NCBI GenBank assembly: GCA_051745305.1
Contig: JBNJDY010000029.1
Span: 1-17,682, forward strand
Source of the DNA: Saliniplasma sp051745305
GTDB lineage: Archaea > Thermoplasmatota > Thermoplasmata > Halarchaeoplasmatales > Halarchaeoplasmataceae
Direction: 5' to 3'
Length of the DNA stretch: 17,682 nucleotides
Each line of letters starts with the position of its first letter. Positions within the stretch are counted from its first letter, which is position 1. The notes under the pieces were generated by a model that did no database searches, was not told the origin of the DNA, and saw nothing but the letters and a program-made list of their open reading frames with translations. Shown here piece by piece: positions 8,490 through 15,686 of this stretch. The translations under genes and the position numbers were made by a program.

Positions 8490-9830
8490 CTAGGATAGAG
8501 CTTTTTTAGCTGCTTCTTTTAATGCTTCTGAATAGGTGGGGTGTGGATGTATGATATCTGATAATTTATTAACTCCTATATTTTCTTCCATCGCAACTGT
8601 TCCTTCCATAATAATATCCGTTGCACCCGGGCATACTAAATGCATACCTACAATTTTATCATCGTGAGCTATGACTTTTGCAACACCAGTTCTGTTACCA
8701 GTAGAGTAACCTCTACCGCTTGCTGAAATTGGATACTTACCGACACTGATATCTCCGTATTCTTCTCTAGCTTCTTTCTCAGTCAAACCAACGCTAGCAG
8801 CTTCTGGGTCAGTATAGATTCCTGCAGGAACACTGTATTGAGAGAACTTAGGAGTTTTTTCTCCGACAATTGATTTTACAGCGATTTCAGCATGTTTATA
8901 AGCTGCATGTGCCAACATCATTTTACCTGTAACATCACCAACTGCGTATACGTTCTCCACGGGTGTTTCCATGTAGTCATTTGTAATAATTTCGTTATGA
9001 GAACCAATAATATCTAATTCGGTCTTAGGGGGTGTTGGTTTCCTGCCGATAGCGCACAGTATTTTTTCTGCTTTGATCGTCTTGTTCTCTTTACCTTCTA
9101 TTTTTACTTCATAAGGTGAATTGCCTTCTACATCTGAAACTTTAGAACCATTTATTATTTTGATTCTCTTTCTTTTCAAAACATTTTCAATTTCTCCTGC
9201 TAAGTCTTGGTCCATATTTGGTAAAATATCATCCATCAATTCAACTATAGTTACTTTACTTCCAAAGGATGAAAGTACGAAGGCGAGCTCTATTCCGATA
9301 TATCCACCACCTATAATAAGAATATTATCCGGGATCTCATCTAATTTTAAAACTCCTTTACTGGTCAAAATATTCTTTTCATCGACTTCCAAACCAGGTA
9401 ATATTATTGGTTCGGAACCGGTGGCTATGATGATATGATCTGCTTCGTGCTCCTCACCATCAACTTCAACTGTGTTTTTATCCTTTACCCTTCCTTCACC
9501 TTTTATAATTTTTATATCGTTTTCTTCTAGCTGATTAATTATTCCTTTTTGTGATGTTTGAACAGCCCTATTTTTCACCATCTGGACTTTTCTAAAATCG
9601 ATATCATCGATAGTTGCAGATATACCCTTTCTACGAGAATTTTTAATACCGTCAATGGTATCTGCTATAGATAGTAGGGCTTTTGATGGGATACACCCAT
9701 GATTGGTACATACTCCCCCTATATCATCACTTTTTTCAATCAATTTAACATCTAAACCCCTCTTAGCTGCATGGACTGCACTCTTGTATCCGCCTGGTCC
9801 ACTCCCTATAACGATTACTTTTTCACTCAT
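8490..9830 (-). CDS. lpdA: Dihydrolipoamide dehydrogenase
   Basis: FAD flavoprotein that reoxidises dihydrolipoyl groups of 2-oxoacid dehydrogenase or glycine cleavage complexes with NAD+. Its 446 residues are close to normal family length. Visible features: FAD-binding GSGPGG (9-14), redox disulfide C41/C46 in GGVCTNHGCIPSK, NAD-binding GGGYIG (174-179), the second FAD motif NVYAVGDV (293-300), and the catalytic pair H430/E435 in HPHPTYSE near the C-terminus, which is the hallmark of the Lpd branch over mercuric or glutathione reductases. The cysteine motif has T-N-H where L-N-V or L-N-W is usual, a mild variation. No E1, E2 or GcvH gene is adjacent, so its partner complex is not shown here. 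A lipoate ligase and LipS-like gene about 6 kb away support a functioning lipoate system. It is transcribed alone and divergently from the acyl-CoA synthetase. Confidence 0.93.
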   Translation of the reverse strand: MSEKVIVIGSGPGGYKSAVHAAKRGLDVKLIEKSDDIGGVCTNHGCIPSKALLSIADTIDGIKNSRRKGISATIDDIDFRKVQMVKNRAVQTSQKGIINQLEENDIKIIKGEGRVKDKNTVEVDGEEHEADHIIIATGSEPIILPGLEVDEKNILTSKGVLKLDEIPDNILIIGGGYIGIELAFVLSSFGSKVTIVELMDDILPNMDQDLAGEIENVLKRKRIKIINGSKVSDVEGNSPYEVKIEGKENKTIKAEKILCAIGRKPTPPKTELDIIGSHNEIITNDYMETPVENVYAVGDVTGKMMLAHAAYKHAEIAVKSIVGEKTPKFSQYSVPAGIYTDPEAASVGLTEKEAREEYGDISVGKYPISASGRGYSTGNRTGVAKVIAHDDKIVGMHLVCPGATDIIMEGTVAMEENIGVNKLSDIIHPHPTYSEALKEAAKKALS

Positions 9831-9858
9831 CTTACCAACTTTCCCTAAAATGTAGACA

Positions 9859-9866
9859 TTATAAAA
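9859..9866 (-). promoter_or_regulatory. Putative TATA box for dihydrolipoamide dehydrogenase
   Basis: Read on the minus strand this is TTTTATAA, centred about 33 nt upstream of the ATG at 9830 and preceded by an A-rich stretch that could serve as BRE. It predicts a start about 8 nt upstream of the ATG, a very short leader. No Shine-Dalgarno is evident. Confidence 0.5.
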
Positions 9867-9898
9867 CTTTTCTTTTTTTTGGTTTGAAGGGCAAAATC

Positions 9899-9907
9899 TT
9901 TATTTTT
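9899..9907 (+). promoter_or_regulatory. Putative TATA box for acyl-CoA synthetase
   Basis: TTTATTTTT preceded by the A-rich GCAAAATC. Its centre is about 26 nt upstream of GTG 9928 and 34 nt upstream of ATG 9937, so the transcript should begin at or just before the gene. No Shine-Dalgarno is visible. Confidence 0.45.
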
Positions 9908-9936
9908 GCTATTCATAACCCTCGACAGTGATTCGT

Positions 9937-11628
9937 ATGAGCAAAGAACATGAACATAATATGTATGATTACGAAAAGGTCAAAAAAGAATTCAAATGGG
10001 AAGTTCCAGAATTTTACAATTTTGCATTTGATGAAGTAGACGAAAGAGCAAGAGAGTATCCTGACAAAACAGCACTTATCTCAGTAGATAACAGCGGTGA
10101 GAATGCTGAAAAGCACACATTCGAGGAGCTAAGAACTTTGTCTAATAAATTTGCTAACGCTCTAAAAGATAAAGGGATTAAAAAGGGCGATAGAGCTATG
10201 ATACTAGTACATAGGATTCCAGAGTGGTATGTAGCAATTCTGGGGATGATGAAACTTGGAGTTGTTCCTATACCTACCCCCAATCTAGCTACACCAGAAG
10301 ATATCCGATATAGGATCAATCGATCAGAGGCAAATACAATAGTCACTGATTGGTCCAATCACAAAAAAATTGATAAGGTTAGGGATAAAGATGAGACGAA
10401 GTCCTTAAATAGTTTTATTTTGGTTGGTTCTGAAGAGGAAAAAGAGGGTTGGGATGAATATGAAAAAATTATGGATAAAGCTTCACCAGAACTCAATAGA
10501 GATGATATAGAAGCAACAAAGAGTGAAGATCCATTGCTTATATATTTCACATCTGGAACTACTGGTAAACCCAAGATGGTACTTCATACTCACTCTTATC
10601 CGATAGGCCACACTGTTACAGCGAAGTACGTTCAAGATTTGACTCCAGAAGATACTAATTGGACTATAGCTGATAATGGATGGGCTAAAGCTGTGTGGGG
10701 CAAACTCTTTGGTCAGTGGATAGTTGGAGCAACCATCGTTCAGCAGAATATTACAGGTAGATTCGATCCAAAGAAAACTTTGAAGATATTACAGGATTAT
10801 GGTATAACTACATTCTGTGTTCCACCAACAATATATAAAATGATGATCAATGAGGATGTTGAGAGTTACGACCTTAGTACATTACGGCACTGTCTTAGTG
10901 CTGGAGAACCGTTAAATCCAGATGTTATAGATAAATGGGAGGAATATACTGGTCTAAGAATCTATGATTATTATGGCCAAACTGAAACTGTAGCCCTTGT
11001 TGCAAACTATCCAACCATGGAGGTTAAAGCTGGTTCGATGGGTAAACCAACACCCGGACATGACGTTGAAATAATAGATGATGATCAAAACATATTGGAT
11101 GTAGGTGAAGAAGGTCATATAGGTTTAAAAGTCGTCCCAGAGAGGCCCCCAGGTTTATTCAAAGAATATTGGAAGGACGATGAAAAAACCAGTGGAGTTT
11201 TCGAAGGTGATTGGTATTATACAGGAGACAAGGCTTACAAAGATGAAGACGGTTATTTCTGGTTCGTTGGCCGGTCTGATGACGTGATAAAAGCTTCAGG
11301 CTACAGGATAGGGCCATTCGAAGTAGAAAGTGCATTACAAGAACATCCTGCAGTCCAGGAACCCGCTGTGATCGGTGCTCCTGATGAAATTAGAGGAAAG
11401 ATAGTAAAAGCTTACATAATCTTGAATGAAGGATATGAACCTACTGATGAACTTAAAAAAGAACTACAAGAACACGTCAAGGAGGTCACAGCACCTTACA
11501 AATATCCAAGACAGGTAGAATTTGTTGAAGAACTTCCAAAAACTATAAGCGGTAAAATTAGAAGAACGGAATTACGAGATAGCGCTGAAGAGGAATATCT
11601 AAAAGACCACGATAGCCTACCATACTAG
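9937..11628 (+). CDS. AMP-forming acyl-CoA synthetase, medium-chain (MACS/ACSM) type
   Basis: Activates a carboxylic acid with ATP and CoA through an acyl-adenylate. The 563-residue protein has the complete ANL signature: phosphate-binding TSGTTGKPK (205-213), YGQTET (346-351), the adenosine-binding TGD (429-431), the GRSDDVIKASGYRIGPFEVES hinge region (445-465), and the C-terminal catalytic lysine K540 in PKTISGKIRRTEL. The N-terminus (FKWEVPEFYNFAFDEVDERA) resembles the MACS branch, whose archaeal members act on medium or branched acids such as 2-methylbutyrate; the substrate here cannot be read from sequence. I chose ATG 9937; an in-frame GTG at 9928 would add three residues and fits a leaderless start slightly better. 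It is a single gene, divergent from lpd. Confidence 0.9.
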   Translation: MSKEHEHNMYDYEKVKKEFKWEVPEFYNFAFDEVDERAREYPDKTALISVDNSGENAEKHTFEELRTLSNKFANALKDKGIKKGDRAMILVHRIPEWYVAILGMMKLGVVPIPTPNLATPEDIRYRINRSEANTIVTDWSNHKKIDKVRDKDETKSLNSFILVGSEEEKEGWDEYEKIMDKASPELNRDDIEATKSEDPLLIYFTSGTTGKPKMVLHTHSYPIGHTVTAKYVQDLTPEDTNWTIADNGWAKAVWGKLFGQWIVGATIVQQNITGRFDPKKTLKILQDYGITTFCVPPTIYKMMINEDVESYDLSTLRHCLSAGEPLNPDVIDKWEEYTGLRIYDYYGQTETVALVANYPTMEVKAGSMGKPTPGHDVEIIDDDQNILDVGEEGHIGLKVVPERPPGLFKEYWKDDEKTSGVFEGDWYYTGDKAYKDEDGYFWFVGRSDDVIKASGYRIGPFEVESALQEHPAVQEPAVIGAPDEIRGKIVKAYIILNEGYEPTDELKKELQEHVKEVTAPYKYPRQVEFVEELPKTISGKIRRTELRDSAEEEYLKDHDSLPY

Positions 11629-11660
11629 TAAAAATAAAAACCCTTTCTTTTTATTTAATT
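11629..11660. terminator. Probable bidirectional T-rich terminator
   Basis: The 22 bp between two convergent genes carry opposite T-tracts. On the plus strand TTTCTTTTTATTTAATTTT follows the acyl-CoA synthetase. On the minus strand TTTTTATTTTTA follows the nitroreductase. Archaeal polymerase stops on such oligo-T runs without needing a hairpin. Confidence 0.5.
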
Positions 11661-12166
11661 TTCTTTTGCATCCCCTTTTTCCCATATTCATTCCAATTTA
11701 CAAGCTCATGGATACTTTTTTTCACAGGAGAATTATCTTTATTAATCGGATATCCAACGGACATACACACCGTAATATTGAACCTCTCTGGTATGTTCAA
11801 TTTCTTTCTTAATTTACCTGATTTAAATGCACCTAACCAACATGTCCCCATACCCAATGCAGTGGCAGCTATAGAAAAGTGATCAAGAGCGATAGCAAGA
11901 TCTATATCCGCCCATTTTTCGTTCTCGGTGAGCCCTATTATTACTAGACCAGCATCAGCGATGAACGCTTGGTTATGAAAAATCTCTACAAGGTCTTTTT
12001 TTAGTCTATCATCTGTAACAACAACTAATTCCCATGGTTGAAGATTTTTTGCAGAAGGTGCACTTCTTGCTGCATCAAGTAATTTTAACAATTCTCTCTT
12101 TGGTATTTCTTCTCCAGTGTAATTCCTAACACTTTGTCTTTTTTTAATGGCTTTAAGAACATCCAT
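11651..12166 (-). CDS. Nitroreductase-family FMN flavoprotein
   Basis: A short (171 residues) member of the FMN-dependent nitroreductase family, which transfers hydride from NAD(P)H to varied acceptors. Family marks are the phosphate-contacting R10-x-S12-x-R14 near the N-terminus, the APSAKNLQPWE segment (36-46), ALGMGTCWLGAF (103-114) that contacts the flavin, and a C-terminal VGYP (137-140) followed by a KKSIHELV helix. The size matches the compact archaeal and clostridial proteins. The physiological substrate cannot be inferred, and the family also includes dehalogenases, lactate-related and coenzyme-processing enzymes. It is a stand-alone gene facing the acyl-CoA synthetase, with a 14-bp palindrome in its promoter, so expression may be controlled by a dimeric regulator. 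No Shine-Dalgarno precedes the ATG. Confidence 0.85.
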   Translation of the reverse strand: MDVLKAIKKRQSVRNYTGEEIPKRELLKLLDAARSAPSAKNLQPWELVVVTDDRLKKDLVEIFHNQAFIADAGLVIIGLTENEKWADIDLAIALDHFSIAATALGMGTCWLGAFKSGKLRKKLNIPERFNITVCMSVGYPINKDNSPVKKSIHELVNWNEYGKKGMQKKIK

Positions 12167-12176
12167 GTTATCTGGT

Positions 12177-12190
12177 TGAGTATGTACTCA
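12177..12190. promoter_or_regulatory. Perfect 14-bp palindrome, candidate operator
   Basis: TGAGTATGTACTCA consists of two inverted 6-bp arms, TGAGTA and TACTCA, around a central TG. It sits between the likely TATA box and the start codon of the nitroreductase gene, covering the expected initiation region, where a bound dimer would block transcription. Confidence 0.45.
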
Positions 12191-12193
12191 TTA

Positions 12194-12202
12194 GTTTAAA
12201 AC
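12194..12202 (-). promoter_or_regulatory. Putative TATA box for nitroreductase gene
   Basis: Minus-strand GTTTTAAAC lies about 32 nt upstream of the ATG at 12166. A second AT-rich candidate, GATAAAAG, lies at 12202-12209. The predicted leader is only a few nucleotides. Confidence 0.35.
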
Positions 12203-12247
12203 TTTTATCAAAGAAAAGAGAAATTAAGGGGTTTTAAATAGATTTTA

Positions 12248-12661
12248 TCACTCGTTTTTCTCTTTTACTGGAGTGAACTTATACCCGTAGTAGATTATAC
12301 CTTCGGGGCTTTCTTCGCCGAGTTTTCTCATTGTAGCTTTTACTTTCATACCTAGTTCTACGTCCTTATAATCCACGTCTACCAGTTGACCAGTAACTCT
12401 TACATCTTCTTCCATTTCAATAATCGCCATTATATATGGAGTTAACAACTTGAAATCCGGATGTGGATCGTGTACTTCTGTGTAGGTCAAAACCTTTCCC
12501 TTCCCGCTGAGTTCACGTTCGTTCATCTTACCGAAACTTTCTCTACGGCAGTGAGGACAAATTTCTCTTGGTGGGAAGTATACTCTATCGCAGATTTCAC
12601 ATTGTACTCCGATACCACGATATCTCTGTTCTATCTCTCTCCAGAATCTAGGTGTTGTCAT
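12248..12661 (-). CDS. Zinc-ribbon/OB-fold (DUF35-type) partner of thiolase and HMG-CoA synthase
   Basis: A 137-residue protein with a rubredoxin-like zinc ribbon (C21, C24, C35, C38 in CEICDRVYFPPREICPHC) followed by an OB-fold (about 50-112, GKGKVLTYTEVHDP onwards). In characterised archaea, such as the methanogen thiolase/HMG-CoA synthase complex, this protein bridges the two enzymes and helps hold a shared CoA site so that acetoacetyl-CoA is passed on directly. That role is inferred here from family and position. The ATG overlaps the thiolase TGA by 4 nt (ATGA), and a GAGAGGTGG ribosome-binding sequence (12667-12675) precedes it, both pointing to coupled, matched synthesis. It is the last gene of the four-gene operon. 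Confidence 0.88.
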   Translation of the reverse strand: MTTPRFWREIEQRYRGIGVQCEICDRVYFPPREICPHCRRESFGKMNERELSGKGKVLTYTEVHDPHPDFKLLTPYIMAIIEMEEDVRVTGQLVDVDYKDVELGMKVKATMRKLGEESPEGIIYYGYKFTPVKEKNE

Positions 12662-13824
12662 TTAGACCACCTCTCAAAAATGTGAACAACAGCACTTGCT
12701 CCGGTGCCACCTACATTATGAGTTAAACCATATTGTGCATCTTCGACTTGTCTATCACCGGCATCACCTCTTAATTGGATGGCAGCTTCGATAGCCTGGT
12801 TGATGCCTACAGCTCCAACCGGTTGACCTTTAGCCTTTAATCCACCAGATGTGTTTATAGAGATCTCTGAATTCAGAGCGGTTTTACCTTCTTCCGTTGC
12901 AGGACCACCTTCACCTTTCTTGAAGAATCCCAAATCTTCAATCGCTACGATTTCACTTATAGAATAGTTGTCATGAACCTCTGCAAAGTCTATATCTTTT
13001 GAAGATATGTTTGAATTCTCGAAGGCCTTCTCAGCAGCTATCCGGGTTGCTTTCATACTCCCTATCTCTCTCCGATCGTGTAGAGCTATATGGTCTGCTC
13101 CATGACCTACCCCTAGTATCTTGACTGGTTCGCCTTTATAACTATCCACATATTCAGCTGGACATAATACCACTGCAGCTCCTCCATCGGAAAGTGGGGC
13201 ACAATCGAACATTCCAAGAGGATCCGAAACCATAGGAGCATTCATAACGAAATTCTTAGGTATTTCTCTAGGATACTGTGCATTTGGATTTTTAGATGCA
13301 TTAGAATGGTTTTTAACTATAACTTCTGCAAGCTGATCTTTGGTGGTTCCATATTTATTCATGTGATATCGGGCCATCATAGCGTGTAATGAATCAAATG
13401 TAGCTCCACAAACTGTTTCCCATTCTTGGTCTGCTGTTGAGGATAAAATCTTTTTTGCTTCCTCATCGTTCACATCGGTCATCTTTTCTGCACCACCTAC
13501 AACTACGATATCATCAAAACCAGATGCAACTGAGATATATCCTTCAGATAAAGCCATGCCTCCTGAGGCACCACCAGATTCTATCCTAACAGCTGGAACA
13601 TCATCTAAACCTGCATAATCAGCTATCATGGGTGCGACGTGTTCTTGATTGATCAATTTACCCGCCGACATATTTCCTACGTAAAGCATATCAACTTCTT
13701 CTCCAGACACGCCGGCGTCACGTATTGCTTTAAGTCCTGCTTCTATACCTAATTCTCTTAGTGATTTGTCCCAAAGTTCACCTATATTTGTTTCTCCGAT
13801 ACCTATTATCGCAACATCTCTCAT
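12658..13824 (-). CDS. Acetyl-CoA C-acetyltransferase-like thiolase lacking the canonical nucleophile Cys
   Basis: A 388-residue archaeal SCP2-type thiolase expected to condense two acetyl-CoA into acetoacetyl-CoA for HMG-CoA synthase. Fold marks include the N-terminal VAIIGIGETNIG, LSDGGAAVVL (211-220), AEVHDNYSISE (281-291) with H284, and the C-terminal THNVGGTGASAVVHIF (368-383). The loop that normally reads A-C-A-S-G is ESGGASGG (82-89), with Gly85 where the acyl-accepting Cys is expected. Other cysteines are C139, C208 and C221. The start at 13824 has AAGGAGGTT (13831-13839) 8 nt upstream and lies 1 nt past the HMG-CoA synthase stop. A 22-residue longer start would overlap that gene and has no such support. 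Operon position argues for the mevalonate role; the missing Cys argues for altered chemistry. Confidence 0.85.
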   Translation of the reverse strand: MRDVAIIGIGETNIGELWDKSLRELGIEAGLKAIRDAGVSGEEVDMLYVGNMSAGKLINQEHVAPMIADYAGLDDVPAVRIESGGASGGMALSEGYISVASGFDDIVVVGGAEKMTDVNDEEAKKILSSTADQEWETVCGATFDSLHAMMARYHMNKYGTTKDQLAEVIVKNHSNASKNPNAQYPREIPKNFVMNAPMVSDPLGMFDCAPLSDGGAAVVLCPAEYVDSYKGEPVKILGVGHGADHIALHDRREIGSMKATRIAAEKAFENSNISSKDIDFAEVHDNYSISEIVAIEDLGFFKKGEGGPATEEGKTALNSEISINTSGGLKAKGQPVGAVGINQAIEAAIQLRGDAGDRQVEDAQYGLTHNVGGTGASAVVHIFERWSK

Positions 13825-13825
13825 T

Positions 13826-14887
13826 CTAATAACCTCCTTCAATCTTCTTTCGGTATTTCGCATAGATAGAATATGGAATAAACTCCTCATCCGAGATCAC
13901 TTCTTGGATTGTGGGTACTTCGTCATTTTTTATCTTTACTATGTTATCCGTAACTTTAATATCAAAACTGTCACAACCAGCACCAGATCCATAAGCAGTA
14001 ACCAAAATTCTATCACCCGGTTCTGATTGATCTAAAGTTGCTGCCAAACCCAAAGGAACGGCACCTGAGTAAGTATTTCCTATCCTAGTAACTAACAAAC
14101 CAGGATCGATCTGTTCTTTTGTAAATCCTAGTTTTTTAGCGACTTTAGCTGGGAATTTTCCGTTTGGTTGATGGAATACTGCATAGTCGTAGTCATCTGG
14201 AATTGTTTCAGATTCTTCCATCAAGTTGTTTGTACATTCGGTTATGTGTTTAAAATAAGCTGGTTTTCCGGTGAATCTTCCTCCATGAGATGGGTATTTT
14301 TGTCCTTCCCTTCTCCAAAAATCTGGGGTGTCAGTAGTAAAAGAACACGTATGTTTTATCTCAGCTAATATATCATCTGTTCCTATAATATAAGCAGCAC
14401 CACCCGCAGCTGCAGAATATTCCAAGGGATCTCCTGGTGCACCTTGTGATGTGTCAGCTCCTATCGCTATACCGTTTTTTATCATACCCGAAGAAACCAA
14501 GCCCATGCAAGTTTGGAATCCTGCAGTCCCGGCTTTACATGCGAATTCATAGTCAGCAGCAGTCATCAAAGGTGTAGCACCGATAGCTGCACCAACTATT
14601 GTAGCGCTTGGTTTAACAGCGTAAGGATGTGATTCTGAGCCTACATAGATAGCACCTATATCGATACCTTTTATCCTTGCTCTTTCCATCGCCCACCTAG
14701 CAGCTTGAGTTGAGATCGTGATCACATCTTCGTCAGGCGAAGGAACGGATTTACTTTTTATCCTCAATCCTTTACCCATTGTTTCTCCGTCTTTACCCCA
14801 TACTTTACCGATTTCCTTCGGTTTTATCCTGTATCTTGGTACGTATCCAGCGTAACTTTTGATACCAACTTTCTCTTTGGTTTTCAT
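13826..14887 (-). CDS. Hydroxymethylglutaryl-CoA synthase, archaeal type
   Basis: Condenses acetyl-CoA with acetoacetyl-CoA to HMG-CoA, the second step of the mevalonate route to archaeal isoprenoid lipids. Its 353 residues match the archaeal form, shorter than the eukaryotic enzyme. The catalytic triad is readable: E85 in YVGSESHPYAVKP, acyl-accepting C117 in YEFACKAGTAG, and H239 in AVFHQPNGKFP. GNTYSGAVPLGL (270-281) and YGSGAGCDSF (299-308) are further conserved segments. The start is 4 nt after the regulator stop, without a strong Shine-Dalgarno, so it probably depends on coupling. The thiolase follows after 1 nt. All catalytic residues are intact, in contrast to the thiolase next to it. 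Confidence 0.95.
   Translation of the reverse strand: MKTKEKVGIKSYAGYVPRYRIKPKEIGKVWGKDGETMGKGLRIKSKSVPSPDEDVITISTQAARWAMERARIKGIDIGAIYVGSESHPYAVKPSATIVGAAIGATPLMTAADYEFACKAGTAGFQTCMGLVSSGMIKNGIAIGADTSQGAPGDPLEYSAAAGGAAYIIGTDDILAEIKHTCSFTTDTPDFWRREGQKYPSHGGRFTGKPAYFKHITECTNNLMEESETIPDDYDYAVFHQPNGKFPAKVAKKLGFTKEQIDPGLLVTRIGNTYSGAVPLGLAATLDQSEPGDRILVTAYGSGAGCDSFDIKVTDNIVKIKNDEVPTIQEVISDEEFIPYSIYAKYRKKIEGGY
13831..13839 (-). promoter_or_regulatory. Strong Shine-Dalgarno for thiolase
   Basis: Minus-strand AAGGAGGTT lies within the last codons (E-G-G-Y) of the HMG-CoA synthase gene. It fixes the thiolase start at ATG 13824 and couples the two genes. Confidence 0.75.
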
Positions 14888-14891
14888 ATTA

Positions 14892-15566
14892 TCACATCAT
14901 GTATTTTTCAATTTTTTTTAATATATCGTCAACATTATAATCTGTTTTTATAAGTGGAATGCCTTCTAGATCAGCCAGTTTAATAGAGAGTTCATCTACT
15001 TTACCTGGTTGTACATATGCAACTACAGCGGGAGTTAATGGACTTGCCCTGATAGCAACCATGGGTGATCTACCGTGTTCAACACCAGTAAAGAACAATA
15101 TCCTTTCGGTACTCCATCCGTATATTCGCAGGTAATCAAATGCCTTCATCGACAAGATAGCTTTCAAACTATCTATGATTGTGTAACCAAATAAATTTCT
15201 ATTCTTTTTAATATCGTTTAACCGTTCTCCTTCTATGTTATCGATCAAGTCGTTTAAATCTACAGCGTCGGGGAACTCGCCCATATCCATTATCCCTTCT
15301 TGACCTGGAGGAGTAAATCTCTTCATTATATCTCCTCCTTTTTCTCTGTCTATTTCAATTAGTGAGGAAACTATTTTTTTAACTAGTTTAGTTCCAGGTG
15401 TCCTCCTACTTTGTTCATAATCACTTATGACCGATGGAGAAATTTCCATTTTGTTGGCTAATTCTGTCTGGGAAGCTTTAAACATATTTCTCCATTTTCG
15501 AATAATCCTGCCTGGATTTTCCGAAACAGTTATTTCTCCAGCAATCTTTTCCTCTAATTGTGACAT
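14892..15566 (-). CDS. HTH transcriptional regulator of the mevalonate operon (COG1709-like)
   Basis: 224 residues. The N-terminal part (about 20-75) is a Cro/CI-type helix-turn-helix: ASQTELANKM as the first helix region and SPSVISDYEQSRRTPG as recognition helix and cap. The rest is an alpha/beta domain (RNLFGYTIIDSLKAILSM, then RSPMVAIRASPLTPAVVAYV and EGIPLIKTDYNVDDIL); its last segment faintly recalls DRTGG-type ligand domains, but I would not assign it. This kind of archaeal regulator is often found beside HMG-CoA synthase genes, so product or CoA-ester feedback on isoprenoid synthesis is a reasonable inference, including autoregulation because it is the first gene of its operon. The start is nearly leaderless: a TATA element is centred about 28 nt upstream and no Shine-Dalgarno is seen. 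Confidence 0.85.
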   Translation of the reverse strand: MSQLEEKIAGEITVSENPGRIIRKWRNMFKASQTELANKMEISPSVISDYEQSRRTPGTKLVKKIVSSLIEIDREKGGDIMKRFTPPGQEGIMDMGEFPDAVDLNDLIDNIEGERLNDIKKNRNLFGYTIIDSLKAILSMKAFDYLRIYGWSTERILFFTGVEHGRSPMVAIRASPLTPAVVAYVQPGKVDELSIKLADLEGIPLIKTDYNVDDILKKIEKYMM

Positions 15567-15588
15567 TCAAATGGGTTATCAAGGAACC

Positions 15589-15598
15589 ATATATAAAA
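15589..15598 (-). promoter_or_regulatory. TATA box of the mevalonate operon
   Basis: Minus-strand TTTTATATAT is centred about 28 nt upstream of the regulator ATG at 15566, so transcription should begin at or next to the start codon. It is the only promoter-like element seen for the four genes. Confidence 0.6.
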
Positions 15599-15604
15599 CT
15601 GTCG

Positions 15605-15612
15605 TTGTACAA
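15605..15612. promoter_or_regulatory. TTGTACAA palindrome beside the operon promoter
   Basis: A perfect 8-bp palindrome immediately upstream of the operon TATA box on the minus strand, overlapping the BRE position. It is short enough to be chance, but its placement suits a repressor or activator site. Confidence 0.3.
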
Positions 15613-15618
15613 TTTAGT

Positions 15619-15641
15619 CAATCGTCGTAAATAGCCGATTG
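15619..15641. promoter_or_regulatory. Inverted repeat CAATCG-N11-CGATTG in the divergent promoter
   Basis: The arms at 15619-15624 and 15636-15641 are perfect inverted copies separated by 11 nt, so their centres are about 17 bp apart. The repeat lies between the two divergent TATA boxes, where one HTH dimer could influence both transcription units. Confidence 0.35.
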
Positions 15642-15655
15642 CCCATTTAAGAAAG

Positions 15656-15663
15656 AATTATAA
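15656..15663 (+). promoter_or_regulatory. TATA box for the lipoate ligase operon
   Basis: AATTATAA is centred about 27 nt upstream of ATG 15687, with A-rich GAAAG just before it. This geometry predicts a leaderless transcript, consistent with the absence of a Shine-Dalgarno. Confidence 0.5.
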
Positions 15664-15686
15664 GTGCATTATATTAATTAGGGTTC

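Noticed and set aside
12205..12245. Terminator after the mevalonate operon
   Set aside because: The minus strand reads T-rich (CCCCTTAATTTCTC then TTTTCTTT), which is suggestive but broken by C residues; too weak to list as a feature.
13826..13828. Sequencing frameshift between HMG-CoA synthase and thiolase
   Set aside because: Both proteins are full length with proper ends; the 1-nt gap is normal operon packing.
13825..13890. Longer thiolase start at 13890
   Set aside because: The extra 22 residues overlap HMG-CoA synthase and do not resemble a thiolase N-terminus, while ATG 13824 has a strong Shine-Dalgarno and gives the expected MRDVAIIGIG.
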